This document shows, in pieces, positions 1-8,384 of a stretch of 36,473 nucleotides of DNA. Both the position numbers and the translations under genes were made by a program. The stretch's first letter is position 1. Each line of letters opens with the position of its first letter. This DNA comes from a virus: positions 1-36,473 of IMG/VR virus record IMGVR_UViG_3300032084_000655. One strand, given 5' to 3'. The notes below the pieces were generated by a model. The model saw only the letters and a program-made list of their open reading frames with translations. It did no database searches and was not told where the DNA came from.

Positions 1-3
1 TTG

Positions 4-888
4 TTACCCTTCTAGGTTTGGTATAGACCCATCAAACACCACAATACCTAGAGTAGTGCTCTTGGAACCTGACTCGTTCTTAACAGTAAAGACTGTTCCT
101 TGGAATCCATTTCTAACCCAGGTAGTATCCCCATCAAAAATGAAATACCTTTCGTAATTTGCTTCAGTGGGGGTTCCCTCTATTAAACCTATTTGATTAG
201 TTGGAACATTTCCAAAGCTAGGGAATCCTACTGTAGCTAGTCCTCCTAGAACAACCTCACTATTAGCATCTCCGAATCCAACAGTAGAGCCTACATCGGT
301 TTTAGTAGCTAGGTCTAGATCAGGAATATCAAAAGCTTCATTAGATGAGAACTCTAAAGAAGGAGTTAGCTCTGTCCCTATGAATGTAAGATCATTAACA
401 GACTGTATATCATTCCACTCCTTATTCTCTGGTTTGATATACATTCCAGGAGAACCTGTAATCATTATGATAAGATCGTATGGGTAAGAGAACCCTATAG
501 GTGCAGCTGGAGAAGTTAGTGGTGCCTGTACTGTTCCTCCGTCCTGTCTGATTTGAGCCTGACCATTACCAAATACATTTGGGCTGGCTTGTATTGTTTC
601 TGCGCCACAAGCTCTGGCATCGTGGAATCTGTGGACTGGGTATCCTCCTGCAAATATGTTTGTACTACCTTCAGACGGGCCTGATGCAACCCCTCCTAGA
701 CCCAAAGGATGAACCACTCCTGGAGGGGGTTTATACACTAAATCAGTTGAAGCTCCTTGAGGTCCTAGGGTTCCTGGCCCAGCTATGGCAATAGGCAATC
801 CATTTACTGTCACTGTATCATAAACAGCAGTGGTTATGGCTCCCCCTCCGTGATCTGAGGTATCTCCTTGTCTGGCTATCTTAGGCAT
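4..888 (-). CDS. PAAR-domain spike-tip protein with C-terminal extension
   Basis: This 294-residue protein begins like a PAAR-repeat protein (MPKIARQGD), with the later signature STNIFAGGYPVHRFHDARA and CGAETIQASPNVFGNG inside about the first 110 residues. PAAR proteins form the sharp cone that caps the trimeric spike of contractile tails and type VI secretion systems and helps pierce the outer membrane. Residues ~120-294 are an extension rich in Gly, Thr, Phe and acidic residues with no family I recognise. It could be a cargo or a structural collar. The start codon overlaps the stop of the upstream cysteine-rich gene by one base (TAATG), which implies translational coupling. It is the last gene of the leftward operon in this window, about 20 kb from the gp5-like spike it would cap. 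Family assignment is firm; the role of the extension is unknown. Confidence 0.88.
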   Translation of the reverse strand: MPKIARQGDTSDHGGGAITTAVYDTVTVNGLPIAIAGPGTLGPQGASTDLVYKPPPGVVHPLGLGGVASGPSEGSTNIFAGGYPVHRFHDARACGAETIQASPNVFGNGQAQIRQDGGTVQAPLTSPAAPIGFSYPYDLIIMITGSPGMYIKPENKEWNDIQSVNDLTFIGTELTPSLEFSSNEAFDIPDLDLATKTDVGSTVGFGDANSEVVLGGLATVGFPSFGNVPTNQIGLIEGTPTEANYERYFIFDGDTTWVRNGFQGTVFTVKNESGSKSTTLGIVVFDGSIPNLEG

Positions 889-3800
889 TAGGGTATTGGC
901 TCTGGTTCTTCGGATTCAGGATCTATATCCAGTCGCTTAATACTAATGGTTGGTATTACATAATCTCTAATGTCATCAATATCTAGCTTGGGGACCTCAG
1001 AAACCTTAGGATATCTTGACGCTACTGTTGGGTTTTCTGCGAACTTACCCAGGAACAGTTTGGACTTTACATCCTCCCAATCCTTAAACTCAGTAAGGAG
1101 TAGGGCTTTTCTTTCAAAAGGAGTTAGAGACTGATAGATACTAGCCCATGAAACCGTATCACCTTTCTTGTTAACAAACTCGGTTCCTCCTGTCTGTAGA
1201 TCACTCATGATCTTAAACAGCTTCTTTCCTGGTAGCTCTCTACGAGGAAGGGGTTCTTCATCTGTTTTATAAGGGTGTATGGCTCCTTTAACATTGTCTT
1301 TTTTGAATCTATATGCAGACTGCTCATTAGTAGGAACATCTCCTACCGCTCCAACACCATAGCCCGTGGCTCTTTCTAGAAGAGGGTGACTAAGAGAAGT
1401 CTTATGCTCAGAAGGTTTTGGGTTGAGTCTGAATATAATCTCTCTTTCGTTGAACTTCGTCTGATACGATCTAGATCTACCAAACATTAGATCATCTCGG
1501 TCAGTAGGAACGATGCCTATATGCCATGGAATTCTTCTTGGGAATATAGGAAGATTATCATAACCTTGGAATACATCTAAGCTGAAATCTTCAAACTCTA
1601 ACAAGGCTTCACCTTTTGCTTCTAAGTGATCGAATAGTGGATCTTCATGATCGACATAGAATTGCATATAAGGGAACGGTTTGTGCTTAACCCACTCGTT
1701 AATCTGCTCCTCATCTTCCATCAATTCAAAAGTTGCCTGAGTATGTCTTACTAAAGCACTTCTTCTAGGTTGATCTTCTAGAGTCTCAGGTAATAACTTC
1801 ATAATGTACACATCAGATCTAGCTGTTGAAGTATCATAGGTTTCTTCGATCAATCTAACCTCAGCGGAATCTACGGTCATGCGAACCTCATAAGGCTCAT
1901 TTAGTTTGTACATTATCTTTGAAAGGTCATCGTAATTAGTTATCAGAGCCTTGTCTTTGTCTGAAGCTATTTCAAAGGTGGCAGCACTAGTTGGATACCT
2001 GTCTCCATCATTAATATAAGTAATGTGTCCAGTCTGATCTGCTTCGTACAAAGTAATACTGTCATCACTAGAAACAGAAACATCTTGGACTGTACCGTCT
2101 GCTTTTATAACCTCTAGTCTCTTATTAACATCGGGAGCTATAACCTTCCATAATCTCATCTGCTCCTTCTCATCATCGTTAGCGTACTTTCTATGGTCTA
2201 GCTCCCTTCCCACATTCACAGCGAAGTTGATAGCGTCCGCTTCGTTACCTGTTGAGTATACTCTAGCTTTGATATCTTCTTCTCGTTGACAGTCCTCAAG
2301 TAGTCTTATGATAAAATCAGTTCCTACTTTATCTAACCTATTCGTTATGATAAGTTCCCTGATGTAAATAAGTATCTCTTTCTTTAAATCAGTTCCGTCA
2401 GGATACCTAGCATTTTCAAGAAGCTTCTTTATATTAAAGTTCAAGCTTCTCTCTATGTTTATAAGAGGAAGACTTCCATAGGGAAGATCCGAGAATGGAA
2501 GCCTGCCCTGGTTCATCTCATGGACGGACTTAATGTAAAGATGTACGGTGTCTGCGAAGAGGTCACTAGGTAGGTCACCTCTGTTTGAAGGAAGGAATTC
2601 ATACGCCTTAGGGTCTCTGTACTTTCTGTTGCTGACAGTAGGATCAAATACCGCCTCCCTATCATTAAATGCGTACTCCCTTCTTACCTTACTGCCATCA
2701 GGGTTGAATGTAAAGTATACTGTAGGATCGTCCTGTTGACCTCCAAAGTTTATTCCTGTAGCATCTACATCCAAACCTCCTCCAGTAAGATCTACCCCCT
2801 TACTACTTGATCCGAAGCTACCGTCAGAACCTATAGGTGTAGTGTTACTATCGCTACAGTAGCTATTACATTGGTTCTCTACTGCATAGTACCAAAGCTC
2901 CTCAGATGTTCCTGGAGGAGTATACCCGAATTGCCCAGTAGTAGGACATGCCTCAAAAGGAAGCGAGTTCAAGTATATGTAGAACTTTACACATGGTAAG
3001 TTCTCACCTAAGCATCTCCATACTTCGCACGATTCCTGACTAACTGTGGGAGGATCAACATCGCTATTAATCGTAGATGTTCTTGGGGAAGTTTTTCCAG
3101 GATCGGAATCGTAATAATCTCTACACAGAAGATCACATCTACTTGGGTTGAAGAAGTAGGGGGTATCCTGGTATGCGAACACTCTATTCGAGGTTGATGG
3201 TGGACATACAGAATAGTTAGATCCCGTTGCTTGGTTTATCTGAGATAGTCTAAGTTCAGCTTGATCGCAAGGTATTCCGTTTGGTCCACAAGTATAAACA
3301 TCACAATAAACAGGACCCTGTGCATCACCTAAGGATTGATCATCACGAACCCCTATAACTATTGGATCTGTAATGATATCATAATCTCCTGCATCAACAT
3401 CGAAGCACTTAATAGTGCATCTTTGCTGACTCCAATAGAGCTTCTCTCCATTGAAAGTGACTGTTTTTCTAGATTGTGGAGATAGACACCCTGTCAAATT
3501 GGCACCTTGAAGGTTAAGATCTGAGATAGGTATAGACAAGGGTTCGCAGAAGCCTAAGGCACATCTATAAAGATCACAGTTGGCAAGGACACCTCCACCA
3601 GGATCAGTCTCAAAACCTCCTGTAGCATCAACTCCGACAACACCGTCACCACATTGCGTAGTGTTGTTACATCTTTGTTTATTTTTAAAGAAGGTTATTC
3701 CATTTGAATTAAAGCTAGGTGGAAGCTGATCGCATGTTTGATATATGCCTCCGTTTATAGAGGATATCAGTCTGTTAAACTGTTCGCAATCTTGTCCGTC

Positions 3801-5960
3801 AATGCAGGCGTATACTTGACATACTACACTTCCGTTATCATCTAGTCCCGTACCTGTAGGAGGGCCAGCGGTTATGCAGTCATTATTACAGTTTGAATCT
3901 GTATAATACTTAGCCCCGTTGTATATGATCTCACCACCTAAAGCATCGTCAATGTAACTACAAGACACAATGCCTAGTTGTAAAGGTGTTTTAGCTGTTG
4001 ATAAGCACTGAGAGTTTACACACCTGAAGAGGTTACAGAAATCATCTAAGACTCCTCCTTGACCTTCATCAAAATCAAAGTCTATTCCTGTGGCATCAAT
4101 AGGATCACAAACAGCATCACATACTAGCTTTTCTTTATAGTAAAGATTTTGTCCTATGGCAATTGTAGTAGGTAGGGAATCACAGGTAGGATAGATAGCC
4201 GAGTTCCACAGAAGATCTATCTCATTGCATTCTCCTTCTACCTGATCGCAGAGATACATTGGACACGATATGTCAGGAAGTATGTCTACATTATCAGGGC
4301 TTGCACATATGTTATCACAGGTATTTTTAAACTTGTAATATGTCTGTCCTTGAGAAAGGAACAGGTTTGGTATGGTATCACAACTGGTATGTGACCCAGG
4401 TATATCTAGAATGTTTAGATTAACTAAACCACAAGGCTGTCCTACTGGAGCGCATCTATAAACTGGGCAGTAAGTTCCTGGATCAACTCCTGTTGTGGTG
4501 GGGTCTATGCCCTCACAGAAGTTATTGCACTGTGTTAGGTTCTTAAAGGTAAGCTGACCGTTTAGATCAAAGCTTCCTGGAAGGCTTTGGCAGTCTGATC
4601 CTGTGGAGGGTACATCGCTTCTAGGGAATGTTACTGGCAAACAAGATCCTAAGGATTCCTTGCACTGATACCCTGTACAGATTTGTTCACAAGAATCATT
4701 GCAATCACTAGAACCGTAATAAGTCTCTCCACCTTGAACAACAAAAGCTCCAGCAGGAGGACAGTCTATATTGTTAGGTTGGAATTGAGCGGGTAAACAG
4801 TTACCTTCAACGCACTTGAAAGCGTCACATGGACAGTTATTAAGGCACTGAGCGTTAGTGGTGTAATAACCATACTGAGCGGCCACCTGATTTATAAGTG
4901 TGCAAGTGGCCTGTTGAGGGTTGTTTAGGTTAAACAGTATGGCCCAGTCAGCAGCAGTTTTATACTCAGCATCACAGTCATAGTTACCCATGCACTTGTA
5001 TAGTCTACACAGTTGCTGAGAAGGTGTTAATGGACCTCCTGGAGTTATAGGGCCACCGCCTCCACCTCCACCGCCTCCACCAATGCAGATATCATCACAA
5101 ACATCTTTGTTTATGTACACCCCAGGTATTACCTGAGCACCCGCTGAACCTGTAGAAGTAGGACAATCATTTCCTGCCCATCCACCTTGTTGGAGGAGAG
5201 CCAAAGACATATTTGCTAGGAAGCATGGAGTGTTTGGAATCTCGCATAGGTATACAGGGCATAGCTTATCACGATCATCTCCAGGAGGACCTACGACAGG
5301 AGGATTTCCACAACACTTACCTCCAGTAGGGCCACCTAGGTTTTTACACTTCGCATTAGATCTCCACAACCCTCCTGCTTCTTGTGGTCCATTCTGATCC
5401 CAGAACTCGTTGCAATCTTTGTAGCAGTTTGATTGCACTGCTCCACATTTAGGAATATCGTATGGGATAGGCTCTAAATCGCAAGTATGAATACCACAAG
5501 ACTGGTTTGGGTTATTGCATGACCACCCGTTGCAGTTTATATTTCCGCAGCAAGACTCACAAGCATTTTGGTCTGAGAATAGTTGCTGTCCTTGCAACCC
5601 TACTAAAGCGGCTACACAATTAGCACCAGCGTCCGTAGAAGGATTACCTCCAGTATCACACGCTCCTACATTAGTTGCTAAATAAGGGCAGGCGTCTGGA
5701 TTGTTATACTCAGAAGGATCTATAAGACCTGGGCATGAAGTTATAATATCATTCCTGCTTACAGGGATAGTTATGCATCCTTCCCCAGCTTGAAGACAAG
5801 CTTTATAAGGACAGTCACCTGGATAAGTTACATCACCACGATCATCGTCATCGTCGTTACCACCACCAAATCCACCACAACAGTCAGGAGGGGGAGGTCC
5901 TACTGTAACATCTCCCCTTCCTGCAAGTTTAAGAATACAGTTGGTAAATACTGAAGCCAT
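888..5960 (-). CDS. Giant cysteine-module virion protein (1690 aa), probably tail appendage
   Basis: I do not recognise this family. Residues 1-50 are low complexity (Pro run, Gly-rich, five Asp in a row). Residues ~50-1035 hold tandem modules of 60-100 residues. Their shape is C-x2-[YFW]-x-C, a third Cys after 3-8 residues, a fourth after 15-30, an aromatic pair, then C-x2-C (one C-x3/4-C variant). Eleven are clear from C234 onward; two diverged ones precede them. A ten-glycine run separates two modules, and linkers repeatedly carry a DATG motif. Residues ~1078-1690 form a separate, almost cysteine-free domain with mixed alpha/beta character and many charged residues. The gene sits between two virion genes, three bases after one and overlapping the PAAR gene by one base, so a tail or baseplate-associated structural role is inferred. 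Each module could form three disulfides, but only after release from the reducing cytoplasm. There is no signal peptide. Confidence 0.8.
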   Translation of the reverse strand: MASVFTNCILKLAGRGDVTVGPPPPDCCGGFGGGNDDDDDRGDVTYPGDCPYKACLQAGEGCITIPVSRNDIITSCPGLIDPSEYNNPDACPYLATNVGACDTGGNPSTDAGANCVAALVGLQGQQLFSDQNACESCCGNINCNGWSCNNPNQSCGIHTCDLEPIPYDIPKCGAVQSNCYKDCNEFWDQNGPQEAGGLWRSNAKCKNLGGPTGGKCCGNPPVVGPPGDDRDKLCPVYLCEIPNTPCFLANMSLALLQQGGWAGNDCPTSTGSAGAQVIPGVYINKDVCDDICIGGGGGGGGGGPITPGGPLTPSQQLCRLYKCMGNYDCDAEYKTAADWAILFNLNNPQQATCTLINQVAAQYGYYTTNAQCLNNCPCDAFKCVEGNCLPAQFQPNNIDCPPAGAFVVQGGETYYGSSDCNDSCEQICTGYQCKESLGSCLPVTFPRSDVPSTGSDCQSLPGSFDLNGQLTFKNLTQCNNFCEGIDPTTTGVDPGTYCPVYRCAPVGQPCGLVNLNILDIPGSHTSCDTIPNLFLSQGQTYYKFKNTCDNICASPDNVDILPDISCPMYLCDQVEGECNEIDLLWNSAIYPTCDSLPTTIAIGQNLYYKEKLVCDAVCDPIDATGIDFDFDEGQGGVLDDFCNLFRCVNSQCLSTAKTPLQLGIVSCSYIDDALGGEIIYNGAKYYTDSNCNNDCITAGPPTGTGLDDNGSVVCQVYACIDGQDCEQFNRLISSINGGIYQTCDQLPPSFNSNGITFFKNKQRCNNTTQCGDGVVGVDATGGFETDPGGGVLANCDLYRCALGFCEPLSIPISDLNLQGANLTGCLSPQSRKTVTFNGEKLYWSQQRCTIKCFDVDAGDYDIITDPIVIGVRDDQSLGDAQGPVYCDVYTCGPNGIPCDQAELRLSQINQATGSNYSVCPPSTSNRVFAYQDTPYFFNPSRCDLLCRDYYDSDPGKTSPRTSTINSDVDPPTVSQESCEVWRCLGENLPCVKFYIYLNSLPFEACPTTGQFGYTPPGTSEELWYYAVENQCNSYCSDSNTTPIGSDGSFGSSSKGVDLTGGGLDVDATGINFGGQQDDPTVYFTFNPDGSKVRREYAFNDREAVFDPTVSNRKYRDPKAYEFLPSNRGDLPSDLFADTVHLYIKSVHEMNQGRLPFSDLPYGSLPLINIERSLNFNIKKLLENARYPDGTDLKKEILIYIRELIITNRLDKVGTDFIIRLLEDCQREEDIKARVYSTGNEADAINFAVNVGRELDHRKYANDDEKEQMRLWKVIAPDVNKRLEVIKADGTVQDVSVSSDDSITLYEADQTGHITYINDGDRYPTSAATFEIASDKDKALITNYDDLSKIMYKLNEPYEVRMTVDSAEVRLIEETYDTSTARSDVYIMKLLPETLEDQPRRSALVRHTQATFELMEDEEQINEWVKHKPFPYMQFYVDHEDPLFDHLEAKGEALLEFEDFSLDVFQGYDNLPIFPRRIPWHIGIVPTDRDDLMFGRSRSYQTKFNEREIIFRLNPKPSEHKTSLSHPLLERATGYGVGAVGDVPTNEQSAYRFKKDNVKGAIHPYKTDEEPLPRRELPGKKLFKIMSDLQTGGTEFVNKKGDTVSWASIYQSLTPFERKALLLTEFKDWEDVKSKLFLGKFAENPTVASRYPKVSEVPKLDIDDIRDYVIPTISIKRLDIDPESEEPEPIP
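2856..5813 (-). repeat. Tandem six-cysteine protein modules
   Basis: This is the coding region for residues ~50-1035 of the 1690-aa protein. Clear module starts include CPVYLC, CRLYKC, CDAFKC, CTGYQC, CPVYRC, CPMYLC, CNLFRC, CQVYAC, CDLYRC, CDVYTC and CEVWRC. Each ends in a pair such as CNNFC, CDNIC, CNNDC or CNSYC. The modules are diverged from each other at DNA level, so this is an old protein repeat rather than a recent tandem duplication. Linkers vary from almost none to ~35 residues. Confidence 0.85.
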
Positions 5961-5963
5961 GTA

Positions 5964-8384
5964 TCACAGTAAGGTTATTGTATTAGAGGTTCCTAGTCCG
6001 ACAGAGGGAGCATATCCTGCTGGATATCCTATAACAGTGAATTGTACAGAAGGATAGGTGCAGTGAAGACTTGGAGCGTAATTAGCATTAGATCCACCAG
6101 AACCTACAACGCCTTGGTTTCCGTGAGAGTAACCGTCATCATAAGTTAAAAGATCATGGGTGACATGGAAGGAGGAGAAAGCATCCTTCTGCCTATCATC
6201 CGTATTGCCATTTGCTAATGTTCCATAACGCGATATATCACCAAACCCTGTTCCTGGGGATCCTGGGCCGTAATCTCTTTCGTCCTTAGCGTATCCATCA
6301 ATTGAGGCGAAGCTACAATAGATTGTAAACCCGTTCTCATCTTTAGCCACATGGATTCCAGCGTATTGCTTCCATCTTGAATTGTTCACTACGCCAGTAT
6401 GCCTAATGTAAGCATCATCGCTAACAGCAGGGACACAGTTCAGGTACTGTACCATAACATCAAAGTGCCCCATCCATGGAACATTAGCCTTGTTTATGTT
6501 TACTCTTTTCCTGACGAAGTAGTGCATACTTCCTGACCTACTACGAGAACCTCCATCGTCCTCGTTATACCCTACAGGTCTAGTTACTGGATCTATAACA
6601 TCTGAAAGATCAGAATCCTTAGAGAATGTTAGAGGCTTATCAGGAACGAACTGCGATAGCCAGATTCTATCATTCCGATACTCGCCAGCAGAGGACTTTG
6701 AAGAAGCCCAGTTGGATACTTCCCACTCAGGTAGCAGAGGAATGGACTGAGTGTTGTAAGGAACAAAACCATTAGACTTTAACCACTCTAGTCGTGCTGC
6801 TGCTGAAGTTGGATTAGATAGGGCGTTATTGGTTTCATTTCCAGCGGCCATTCTAATCAAGGCACCTTCAACACCGTACTTCATTCCACCCATAACAACT
6901 CCAGTACCTACTACCCTAGGCGTTTGTTCAACAGTTGTTTGAAGGCTATCAATATAAGTTCTAACTTTTGTCAGGTTATGTCTAAGTTCTGATTTACCTA
7001 CAGCAGGGTTAGCGAAAGAAAGAGGAGGGTTAGCAGCAGCAATACCAGCCCTTTCGTTGTAAGCCAACTCAGTTGTTCTAAAGAAAGGTCTTATATCAAT
7101 AATGTCATTATTGGTTATCTTGGTAGCACCTTTTCTAACTACAACATAAGCAATAGGAAGAACAGTTTGACCGACCAGTGCTAGGTTTGTTGATTCTAGA
7201 TCCTCTTGAAGAAGAGGAGCCAAGTTCATTAAATCGTCAGGAGAAGGGAAGTTTCCAAACACATTCTCCATACCAACTGTTTGCTGATTCTGATCAACGA
7301 TAGGTGATATGATTTGAGCATTACCCTCAGCATCATAAGGATCGTCTACCTTAAAGTAGTTGTTAGGGTTGGTGGCGTTGGTGCTATAAGCATTGGTTCC
7401 TAGGAAACCTGTGCCGTCTGCTGCCATGTCAATCCCGTCGAAGTTTGGACCTGAGCCTTTAAGACCTATAGCTCCTGCGCCTTTAACTAAACCTAACCTT
7501 GGTGAGGTTATAGTGGTGGGTGCGTTTCCTGAAGGCTTTGCTATTGTCGTAGACTGAGCATCTACAGGATGAGAGTATACGAATAGAAGATCTATTCTAG
7601 TGTTAGGTATAAAGGTAGACTGGTTAGCGTAGTCATCGTCCTCGAACTGAGGAACTGAAATTGATAGAGTGTTCGATACATTTACAATGGATGTTCTAGC
7701 AGTGCCACCCCATCTTCTAGTAAAATCAACTGATAGCTGCTGGAGATCTACCTTAACTGGGTCGTAGTTCTTTGAAGTATTTTTCTGTTTCCATAGCGCC
7801 ATCTTGTTCTTGGGAAGGTTATAAACACCCGCCTGGACATTCTGAACAAATGACCCAGAATCCACTGTCCACTCTAATGAAAGACCTAGCTGACCAGCGG
7901 TTTTGTGATGCTGAACATGGTCGTAAAGACCGTTGTTAGCTATCAGGTTAGCGATTAAATCACCAGAAACTTTTCTAAGGATATCATCACTTATGCTAAT
8001 ATTAATCCTACCTTGAATGTCTTGATCCATTATGGAGTAAGCACTCTTGGTAAGAGTAGCGATGCCTTTTTGATAAGCATCATTGATCCTTGAACTATAT
8101 CTTCCTGGTCTAACGGATACGCTAAATCCATCTCCAGGAGCAAAGGGTTTTAGCTCGGAGAACTCTGCCCTACCTATACCTGAAGTATCTGCCTGGGTAT
8201 CTAACTGATCCTTTAGCCAAAGAATATTCTCCTCTAACTGCTTGATAGGAATGTTGTCAACTTCCCAGTAGTAAGGGTCGTTACTTTTAAAATATCGTAC
8301 AGGTTGAACGAACTTATGTGCGCTCTCTTTCCATTGTTTGCTAGAGTTGGGCATCTGGCCCGATCCGAAGAATTCTTGTGACAT
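5964..8384 (-). CDS. Large tail/baseplate structural protein with shared N-terminal anchor motif
   Basis: This is an 806-residue probable virion protein. Near residues 30-62 it has the motif YFKSNDPYYWEVDNIP followed by QLEEN and LWLKDQL. A diverged copy occurs at the N-terminus of the protein encoded just upstream (FYNWEQDNLP, LEERTDYLWEKL). I read this as a common attachment module that docks both proteins on the baseplate. I recall similar N-termini in structural proteins of marine T4-like phages but cannot verify this here. The middle (residues ~220-480) is beta-rich with Asn/Thr/Ser-rich loops. The C-terminal ~150 residues are Gly/Tyr/Asp-rich, as in fibre or adhesin tips. The start overlaps the upstream stop by one base (TGATG) and is preceded by AGAGGGA as ribosome binding site. 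The precise role (fibre, fibre adaptor or baseplate plate protein) is not resolved. Confidence 0.65.
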   Translation of the reverse strand: MSQEFFGSGQMPNSSKQWKESAHKFVQPVRYFKSNDPYYWEVDNIPIKQLEENILWLKDQLDTQADTSGIGRAEFSELKPFAPGDGFSVSVRPGRYSSRINDAYQKGIATLTKSAYSIMDQDIQGRINISISDDILRKVSGDLIANLIANNGLYDHVQHHKTAGQLGLSLEWTVDSGSFVQNVQAGVYNLPKNKMALWKQKNTSKNYDPVKVDLQQLSVDFTRRWGGTARTSIVNVSNTLSISVPQFEDDDYANQSTFIPNTRIDLLFVYSHPVDAQSTTIAKPSGNAPTTITSPRLGLVKGAGAIGLKGSGPNFDGIDMAADGTGFLGTNAYSTNATNPNNYFKVDDPYDAEGNAQIISPIVDQNQQTVGMENVFGNFPSPDDLMNLAPLLQEDLESTNLALVGQTVLPIAYVVVRKGATKITNNDIIDIRPFFRTTELAYNERAGIAAANPPLSFANPAVGKSELRHNLTKVRTYIDSLQTTVEQTPRVVGTGVVMGGMKYGVEGALIRMAAGNETNNALSNPTSAAARLEWLKSNGFVPYNTQSIPLLPEWEVSNWASSKSSAGEYRNDRIWLSQFVPDKPLTFSKDSDLSDVIDPVTRPVGYNEDDGGSRSRSGSMHYFVRKRVNINKANVPWMGHFDVMVQYLNCVPAVSDDAYIRHTGVVNNSRWKQYAGIHVAKDENGFTIYCSFASIDGYAKDERDYGPGSPGTGFGDISRYGTLANGNTDDRQKDAFSSFHVTHDLLTYDDGYSHGNQGVVGSGGSNANYAPSLHCTYPSVQFTVIGYPAGYAPSVGLGTSNTITLL

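Noticed and set aside
5040-5095. Trinucleotide-like cct/cca repeat tract, possible microsatellite.
   Set aside because: It is in frame and encodes the ten-glycine linker of the cysteine-rich protein; codons vary (GGT, GGA, GGC), so it is a coding linker, not an independent repeat.
5832-5918. Two RGD tripeptides (GRGDVTVG and DRGDVTYPG) near the N-terminus of the cysteine-rich protein, with a third further on, suggestive of integrin-type cell adhesion.
   Set aside because: RGD is short and common by chance, and the surrounding sequence is low complexity; a phage of bacteria has no evident integrin target.
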